Shown: positions 57,539 through 64,000 of the stretch, piece by piece
How positions within the stretch are numbered: position 1 is the stretch's first letter
How the letters are laid out: each line of letters begins with the position of its first letter
NCBI GenBank assembly: GCA_021292105.1
Contig: CM037870.1
Span: forward strand, 14,603,234 to 14,667,233
Length of the DNA: 64,000 nt
Direction: 5' to 3'
Origin: Anadara kagoshimensis
Lineage: Eukaryota > Mollusca > Bivalvia > Arcoida > Arcidae
Made by a program: the position numbers and the translations under genes
Notes under the pieces: model-generated
The model's input: only the letters and a program-made list of their open reading frames with translations
The model's database searches: none
Told to the model about the DNA's origin: nothing

Positions 57539-57578
57539 ACGGGAAATTCCCGGCGCTTCGCGCCGGGACATTTCCCGT
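57539..57578. other. 40-bp imperfect palindrome, GC-rich core
   Basis: CCCGGCGC-TTC-GCGCCGGG is a perfect 8-bp stem with a 3-base loop, enclosed by ACGGGAAAT and ATTTCCCGT as an outer 9-bp stem with one or two unpaired bases between. It is strikingly GC-rich for this AT-rich region. It may be a transposon end. Confidence 0.85.
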
Positions 57579-57659
57579 ATGAAAAGAACGTGGAACTATG
57601 GGGAGTAAAAAATCCGAGTACTGATGTCAAAATTTCTGATTCGTTCAATTGCATATGTT

Positions 57660-57945
57660 GACCGGGTCTGACCCAAGACTTGAAAGTGGGCAGTGAATGT
57701 TCTTTCGTCAAACACTTGGCATTACGAAATGAAAGTCACGGTTTTTTGGATGGAAACTTAAAATAAACGAGGTCCCGTGTTACGGTAGGCTTGGTACGAT
57801 AAAGAACCCTGCTGTATAAGGCCATCAGCCTAACGCACAGGCAAAATTTATGCACCTTCGCCTATAGCCGCCGACATCTCGATATAAGTGAAATATTCTT
57901 GACTCGGGCGTCAAACACCATTACTCAACTCAATTCAACTACCCA
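57660..57945 (+). mobile_element. SINE copy lacking its tRNA head
   Basis: GACCCAAGACTTGAAAGTGG, GAACCCTGCTGTATAAGG, CACCTTCGCCTATAGCCG, CTCGATATAAGTGAAATATT. It is the reverse complement of much of the copy at 41828, down to GAGGTCCCGTGT. Confidence 0.75.
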
Positions 57946-58041
57946 AACTTGGGTGGACTAATGGAAAGTAAAGCGGACAGGTCAATCTTGTTTGCCTATT
58001 TCTGACATTTTGATGTAAGTTTCATTTTTTTGATATTACAG

Positions 58042-60999
58042 GTTAATAATATTTTCAAGCAGGACTTTTGGTATGCCAGATGGAATACACGACGTAAATG
58101 ATCAGCGCAGCGTACATCGTCCTTCTATGTTTTTTATTGAACGATATCATTTATATAATTGCCTCGGGTAGGTAAAACAAACATTGCAGTACCTTGCGAG
58201 ACAAATCCCCATCCCTAACATTGCCGCGTTGTAATTTATAAGTTTCTAAGATTTGACCTTGACCCTTGATATTGGCACCTAAATTTGGTATGCGATAACC
58301 CCGTTTCATTTTGATCTACATTTGTACCATATTTGCTTACCCTTCTGGAGCACCCAGCCTCACTTCCCTGGTGAAAGTTCACGTGTCTAACCTACTTTCC
58401 AGATCCAAAGATTTTACTTTGCTTCTTGTTTGTGATTCGGACATGGATTAGTATGTTTGTTTTTGATTTGACAAAAAAAAAAAAATAAAATAAAAAAAAT
58501 AATAAATTCCGATATTGATCCTGATAGCTAGACGGCCAGTGAGACTAATGGATGGACGGATGGACGGGCAATGTGGTCCTTATATACCCTAAACTTTTTT
58601 GAAGGAGTACTACAATCATAATGCTGTTAACATATTGGAATACCAGTGAAACAGTTGTAATTTAAACGTTTGTAAACTGAAACCTAGCATATGATCAATT
58701 CCCCCATAAAGTTTATCGAAAACCCAGGTGGTGTCAGTTGGCTTGCCAAAGTTTTTTTCAGTTATTCATACACAATGTTTTCTTTTTTTTTCTTATTTAT
58801 TTGTAATTCCGTATTCTAGCGTCATTGGTCGGGGCCTCGGTGGCCGAGTGGTTTAAAGCTTACTATACGCCTCTCCCTGACATTCCAATCCCATATGGAC
58901 AAATCTGGAGAATAGAGTTTGCCAGTTCTCTTAACTTAACATACTTTGCTCAGTCTGTTTCGATCGTCTTTTAGTTGTAAGCGCCTCTTTGTAGCGACCA
59001 CAGGGGCCTACTGTTTTTCGAACAGAGGTGTCTTTAGCGTGCACCGAGACACAGGACCCATCCGAAAGACTATACTAGTATTTAGGTTTTTACAGCTCTA
59101 GCATGGTCAGGAGATGAAAATCATCTCAGAAAATTTTCAAGTCCCGAGTGAGGTTCGAACCCACAACCTTTGACTTTGAAAGCCAGTGACAGTACCACTC
59201 GGCCATGTCCGCCCAAAAATTGACAAAGGTCAGTGGCTTTATCCGAGAACTCTCGTTTCCTCCTCGATATAACTGAAATAATCTGAAATGGTGTGTAAAA
59301 CAGAATAACTCCATTCTATTCTAGCATAAGCTATTACCATGCACAGTAAAGCTCTGTCAAAAAGTGGGCTTATGAAAAGGAGTCGAAGGACGATCGAGAT
59401 ATGGGTAGTTAGTGACCGAGAAACTGACAAAAGATACTGTAAACGTATTTAATTTCGCGTGTATTTATTTTGGCGGTATAGGACATTTAGACATATTTTC
59501 GCGTTTTTGAAATATGCAGTATATTACACATAATATAATTTTCGCTCAGTATTAATTTTCGTGCAAACAAATGACCGCGAAATAATCGAAAATAAGTACA
59601 CCGCGAAAATAAATACGTTTATAGTATATAATCGCTGACAAAAAACTGTCAAGGTATGGCTAACAAGGGGTCGAGATGAGCTGCTGTTTCGATACAATTT
59701 ATTAGCTGTTTTGTGTTAAACTTTCAACTGGCCTGTACTGTACATGCGCGTTTTTTACCTTCGTTTTTTCTCGAAACTGTTTCTTTCACTTCTTATCATT
59801 AATGTTTTTTGCTATGACTATTTTTCGTTTATTTTCAGATATAGAGAACCATGTTTGTTTCCCGGCTGTTAACAGAACGCAACATTATTACAACACGGAT
59901 ATTTCAATATCCCTTGACACGGAGACGGTTAAAGAAATCCTGAAACAAAACACATCAACATGTACATTTGAGTTTGAACTTAAAAGTCATGGGGCAATTA
60001 ATATAGAGTTAATCAATGAGGATATATATAGATACCGGATATGTAGGACTTTTTCCTCCATTAAATTCAAAATCGACAAAGAAGGAATTCCCGTTACGGT
60101 AATCCAAAATATACATTTAAAATAGAGTGAAAGTATTTGACATTACATAAAGCTCTATGTACCTTTTATTGCAGTGGCGGATTTAAGGGGGTGGTGGTTG
60201 CGGGGATTGCAACCCCCCCCCTTTGAAAAATTAAAAAAGGAGAGAAAGAGAGAGAGAGAGAGATATTGACTGATTAAAATTTTCTTGGCCCCCATCAGGG
60301 CTCTGTCCTAGACCCCCGTCTCTGGAAGCTCGCGCCTAGCATTGATAAATTCTTACCCCCCTTTCAAAAAAATCCTGGATAATTCTCACCCCCCCCCCCT
60401 TTCAAAAATCCTGGATCCGCCCCTGTATTGTCAATTTCAGTTGTACACGTGGCGGATTTAGCTAGGAAGTGGTTACCCATTCGGAACACTCGGTTCAAAC
60501 CAAATCCGTTCACTTTGCTTTTTTTGAATTGTGGTTTAGACATGGATTATTATGTTTATTTTGGATTAAGAAATAATTAAGATTTTTCTGTGTAATCTAA
60601 GGGCCAAAGTTCAAATGCTTCTGTGGAATAAATATCTAGGTTGCAAAGCCGCAGAGGGGCTTATTCAATGCATGTGCACGACAATTGGTGCGTTATAGGC
60701 ATTCCGCTTGAAGAAAAGGAAACGCATGGGGTCCTTCGGAAGGGACCTTAAAAACCTATGCCACTTGTGAAGGTAGGCATGGCACGTTAAAAAACCCTCG
60801 CTTACTACATTGCCTGCATTGCAAAGATAAAAATTCTGTCACTTCATTTGTATGGAACAAGATGTTGACTTGACGAGATTCTAAACTGGGGACAAAATAT
60901 AAACTTAAGGGAACAAGATACTAGCTCGAAGGGTCAAGATATTAACTTGGGGGTCTCGATAGAAATGAAATATTCTTCACTTGGACGTAAACCATTCAA

Positions 61000-61054
<55 letters not shown>

Positions 61055-64000
61055 AGAAAGAAAGAAATAAACTATTTGATATATTCTGCATTTTCAAGTA
61101 ATATACAGTCAGTGGCACTATGGCTACATCAGTTTACTTGACCTTTTTTCTGTGGGGAGCAAATGGGGTTCGCCGCTGTACAACGTTATGTCCCCTTACG
61201 ATTTGTTTAACACTTATTTCAAATGGATCGGAATCGCAAAAGATTTCGCTTTCCCGTAAAAAGGCGTTATTCAGAGAAATTTTGACGTTAAAGGTTTCCA
61301 AAACGTTCCGCACAAGCGTTAAAAAGTATTTATCACGTGATACAGTAGCAAACCATATCATAAATGGGCTCTTGTTACCTATTGATTATGTGCTCCATCA
61401 AATCCACTGAAATGGATATTTTATGAATGCAAATTACGTTACAATGCATGTGATATGATGATTACCAAACGAAATCACGGAATCAATAAATAGCAATGAC
61501 GTCATCGGGAACTTCCAGGAAAGTGAGACCCTAGTGCTCCAGAAGGGTTAGCACTTCCTGTTAGCTAGCAACACCTGACGCTTGTGTTGTCTAAATTGAT
61601 TGAGTGAAAGGGAGATGGACATATGCAATAACAAAAATAGTTCCGCATAACTTATTAATAGGTATTCTGATAAATTCCATACGGTGTAGCTAGCTAGACA
61701 GGAGGTGTTTTTCCTTCCGGAGCACCCAGCCTCACTTCCCTAGTGGTGGAAGTTCAAGTGCTTCATTTAATTTGCCAGTTTTCAAAGTTTTTTACTTTGC
61801 TTTTGAGATTGTGATTTTGACATGGACTAATATGTTTATTTTTATATAATATCGATTGATTCTTTTTCAGAAACTAAACTGTTGGGATACTGGAAAATGG
61901 TCTGTGCCATGGCCATGGAAAAAAGTCGTGGTGGAAATCAATCTGTCAATTAAGAACACTTCATTGCATCCACTCAATGAGTCTACTGCACATGTGATGA
62001 CATCTGCCTCCACTATTCCAAAATTAATGTCTAGAAGACACATACCATACAAAGGCTTAAGTAAGTACAAATTCATATCAAAGTGTCAAAATTAAATATA
62101 CTGATCCATGTCTGAACCACAACCCAGAAGCACAGTAAAAAACTTCAAAACTGACAAGTTAGGTTAAACACATGAACTTCCACCAGGGAAGTAAGGCCGG
62201 TTGCTCTGGAAGGATAAGCACTTCCTGTTTTGCTAACTATACCCGCTACGTGTGTAATCAAAATTGAGTGAAAGGAACACAGAACTATAGGGCATTAATT
62301 ATATCCAGGACAATCCTGGACACAAAGATTTAATACCATGTTTCCGAAAATCACATTCAGTGAATAGGTATTTCTCGTCAGCAGTTATTTTGTTTCTGTG
62401 TATCCAAAATTAACTTGGATGTATTTGTCTTCCTATAGCACCATGTTCGTTTCATTCTGCAATTTTATTTCACTTGTCAGGTATTGCTATTGCTAATGCT
62501 AGAGTGTGTCTACTCTTTCGGAGCAGCGGTCTCATCTTGCTAGTGAAAGTTTACGTGTTAAACCAAATTTGCCACTTTTCAATGTTTTTACTTTGGATTT
62601 TAACATGGACCAATATGTTTGTTTTTGATTATATCAATATATATTTTATCATATGTTCAAGTACATATATATTACTTGCACACATATTCCAGGTTCTCCT
62701 AATTTGATATTGTTACCATTGGCTCAAAACAAATATTTTTGTTTTATTTATAATTTAACATTTTTTTTACTTTTCTTTTTTCTAAGTAAGATTCATACAT
62801 GTGCCATTTTAGTCACTAGATTTAACCATAGAAAATCTTGGTTAGGGGTCATATATTTAGCCCAATCGTCTTTATTCTTGTTCAGACCTATCTTTTTACA
62901 ATTTCCTGAATGGATTTTAGACATGGATTGGTGTGTTTTCAATAATTTATCGATTAGATTGAGTGTAATGCATAGTATCCCCAGGTCAGCTCCTAGGGCC
63001 TTCATGGTTGTCTTAGCGTAAACATGCTGATTTTTAAGAAAAAAAGAAAGAACAATCTTAATACCAAAAACACCATGATTATGATTCAATGTCTGTAAAA
63101 TAAACGGTTACAAAAGAACGTGTAGTACAACACTAACTTTTATTTTGTATTTGCATTAAATGTTTTTGTCTAATTTTAATCAAGACTTTTTAACATTTTT
63201 ATTGTCGTCATAAAAATTGGTAAGTATGTTTCTGTATCCAAAATTACCCTGGATATACTTGAGGTCCGATAATTTCATATTCCTTTCACGCTGAATTTGT
63301 ATTTCATACGTGACTAGCTTAACAGGTGCTTACTTTTCCGGATCAGCCGGTCTCACTTTCCTGGTGGAGGTTTGCGTGTTTAACAGTTTAAAAGTTTTTA
63401 CTTTGTTTTGGTATTGGACATTAGCCGGTATGTTTGTCTTTTATTTAATAATATATTCAGTATATTTGTTTTGCTTATTTCGTTTTGGTGTTTTTTTATC
63501 TAACGTCTTTGGAGGAAAGAGTGGATTGTTAAATTAGAAGTTCCGTCCGCCCATACAATTCCTGTCTCGAGTAAAAACATGAAGCACTTTTTTTACGAAA
63601 CTTGTTGCAAACCATCAACATTGGTAGGAGATGCGTATTTCATTAACCCGAGTTAGTTTGCTCATTTTCCATTGATTTATGTCCCTTCACTGAAAAAATA
63701 CATATTATACGGCCATTTGGGAATAATTCCTTATTGAACAGGAACTCTAATTCACTAAATTTGCTTTTTTATTTTTCGACATGTTTTTTGTTTCAGTTAA
63801 AATGCCTACAAATTTGTACTATGGGGATAAAATTCCAGAATATTGTTTAGGAAACTATGTATATCAAATAGATTACAAAGAAGATTTTTCAAATTATGCT
63901 AAAAGTACTAACAGAGAGAGGAAAGTTAAATTTCTTCTTGTTCGTCGTTCTGTCTGCATTCGTACATACACAGTCTCCCCTTTCATTAATTCTGAATGTC
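58042..64000 (+). CDS. Tandem paralogue of the PPxY membrane protein (paralogue 2), 3' truncated by window
   Basis: Coding runs 58098-58167, 59839-60098, 61871-62060 and 63797 to the edge at 64000, with the same phases as paralogue 1. Exons 1 and 3 are the same length in both genes (70 and 190 bases); exon 2 is 6 bases longer here. The signal peptide is MISAAYIVLLCFLLNDIIYI. Exon 2 keeps HVCFPAVNRTQHYYNTDISI, and exon 3 keeps NCWDTGKWSVPWPW then KVVVEINLS. All seven cysteines up to the edge match paralogue 1. The ATG exon begins after the same TATTACAG acceptor as in paralogue 1, implying a non-coding first exon. The remaining ectodomain, membrane and PPxY exons should lie beyond 64000. Divergence is spread over the exons, so the duplication is not recent. 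Function unknown. Confidence 0.85.
58080..58097 (+). promoter_or_regulatory. Upstream ORF abutting the main start, paralogue 2
   Basis: ATG GAA TAC ACG ACG TAA ends directly before the main ATG at 58098. A further ATG at 58073 opens another frame that reads through the main start region to the exon end. Confidence 0.55.
58335..58470 (-). mobile_element. R1 repeat, reverse copy
   Basis: CTTCTGGAGCACCCAGCCTC, CACTTCCCTGGTGAAAGTTC, ACATGGATTAGTATGTTTGT in inverted R1 order; it stops where an A-rich tract begins. Confidence 0.75.
58830..59213. mobile_element. Repeat with tRNA-like sequence at both ends, inverted
   Basis: The left end GGTGGCCGAGTGGTTTAAAG resembles the 5' half of a Leu/Ser-type tRNA. 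The right end, read on the minus strand, is GGCCGAGTGGTACTGTCAC with a B box GGGTTCGAACC. TGGCCGAGTGG is thus an 11-bp exact terminal inverted repeat. The interior matches the partial copy at 23590. Confidence 0.65.
60237..60262. repeat. (GA)n microsatellite within a CAGTGGCGGATTTAAGG repeat
   Basis: GA run flanked by GTGGCGGATTTAAGGGGG (60175) and, inverted, CCTGGATCCGCCCCTG (60409-60424), which look like the ends of a short CAGTGGCGGA...TCCGCCCCTG element of about 250 bases. C-rich runs occur inside it. Confidence 0.55.
60445..60570 (-). mobile_element. R1 repeat, reverse copy
   Basis: TTTAGCTAGGAAGTGGTTAC, TTCGGAACACTCGGTTC and ACATGGATTATTATGTTTAT, degenerate in the middle. Confidence 0.6.
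60685..61066 (+). mobile_element. SINE 3' part ending in an (AATA)n tail
   Basis: GGGTCCTTCGGAAGGGACCT, GTAGGCATGGCACGTTAAAA, ATTGCCTGCATTGCAAAG and AGAAATGAAATATTCTTCAC follow SINE order, then ACCATTCAATAAATAAATAA runs on as a tetranucleotide repeat to about 61066. The simple-repeat tail is typical of LINE-mobilised SINEs. An insertion between 60860 and 60955 interrupts the body. Confidence 0.7.
61690..61850 (-). mobile_element. R1 repeat adjoining the exon 3 acceptor, paralogue 2
   Basis: GTAGCTAGCTAGACAGGAGG, CTTCCGGAGCACCCAGCCTC, TTTACTTTGCTTTTGAGATT and ACATGGACTAATATGTTTAT, ending about 25 bases before the exon at 61871, as in paralogue 1. Confidence 0.8.
62090..62335 (+). mobile_element. 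R1 repeat copy after exon 3, paralogue 2
   Basis: TACTGATCCATGTCTGAACC, CCACCAGGGAAGTAAGGCCG, TTGCTAACTATACCCGCTAC, GAACACAGAACTATAGGGC. It begins about 30 bases past the donor at 62060 and has no counterpart right after exon 3 of paralogue 1. Confidence 0.78.
62500..62640 (-). mobile_element. R1 repeat, reverse copy
   Basis: CTACTCTTTCGGAGCAGCGG, TCTCATCTTGCTAGTGAAAG and ACATGGACCAATATGTTTGT in inverted order. Confidence 0.65.
63290..63450 (-). mobile_element. R1 repeat, reverse copy
   Basis: TTAACAGGTGCTTACTTTTC, CACTTTCCTGGTGGAGGTTT, GTTTTTACTTTGTTTTGGTA and CGGTATGTTTGTCTTT in inverted R1 order. Confidence 0.7.

Larger units (their letters stand above)
50126..58041. other. Region between the two PPxY paralogues
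   Basis: No supportable exon. It holds CA repeats, a GA-rich compound array, R1 copies at 51100-51270, 52625-52750 and 55290-55590, a SINE head at 52822, a MITE at 53287, a 35-bp minisatellite, a second tRNA-like SINE candidate at 55645, a palindrome at 57539 and a SINE at 57660. The frame at 57150-57467 has no supporting feature. Confidence 0.6.

Noticed and set aside
58831-58900. Functional tRNA gene (Leu/Ser-like GGTGGCCGAGTGG start)
   Set aside because: No complete cloverleaf or B box at the right distance on this strand; it is the end of a repeat.
61120-61410. 96-codon frame starting MATSVYLTFFLW
   Set aside because: An equally open frame exists on the opposite strand and the stretch lies in an intron of paralogue 2; no motif supports either.
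1-64000. Retrovirus-like, LTR, Polinton or LINE element
   Set aside because: No long direct terminal repeats and no polymerase, integrase, capsid or endonuclease motifs were seen in any frame.

Overview
This looks like animal nuclear DNA, most likely from a bivalve or other mollusc. It is AT-rich, its genes are split into many short exons with GT-AG introns, microsatellites are frequent, and it is packed with short non-autonomous elements: tRNA-headed SINEs, MITEs, and a GCTCACCTGA-type element carrying a tandem satellite core. The organism call rests on the repeat types and the overall look and is an inference. There are no prokaryotic operons, no rRNA, no convincing functional tRNA gene, and no retrovirus-like or Polinton-like element that I can see.

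Layout. 1-269 (minus strand): the 5' end of an unrecognised gene that runs off the left edge. 270-2694: gene-free DNA with an ATTT microsatellite. 2695-25669 (plus): a complete or nearly complete ADAM17/TACE-like metalloprotease gene in 22 recognisable exons: signal peptide, prodomain, RVKR furin site, zinc protease domain, disintegrin and membrane-proximal region, juxtamembrane helix, one membrane helix and a short basic tail. 25670-38673: gene-free DNA with tandem repeats. 38674-50125 (plus): a seven-coding-exon gene for an unrecognised 472-residue type I membrane protein with ten ectodomain cysteines and a cytoplasmic tail carrying two PPxY motifs. 50126-58041: repeats and minisatellites. 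58042-64000 (plus): the first four coding exons of a tandem paralogue of that gene, cut by the right edge.

Most notable points. (1) The protease exons alone give [10 protein letters not shown], lacking the Glu-Leu of the zinc motif. A six-base microexon at 16103-16108 (AACTAG, flanked by AG and GTAAG) restores [12 protein letters not shown] in frame, so enzyme activity appears to depend on a two-codon exon; a CA microsatellite starts 14 bases past its donor site. (2) The two paralogous PPxY membrane-protein genes look like an undescribed molluscan receptor or adaptor family, with conserved short upstream ORFs and a shared intronic repeat. (3) One ~250-bp repeat family occurs about 25 times, mostly between 33 and 64 kb, in both orientations. 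Several CAGGG-ended MITEs carry 5-bp target duplications.

The protease would shed membrane proteins. The paralogue pair looks like surface proteins linked to WW-domain (NEDD4-type) ubiquitin ligases. The sequence shows no functional link between the two loci.
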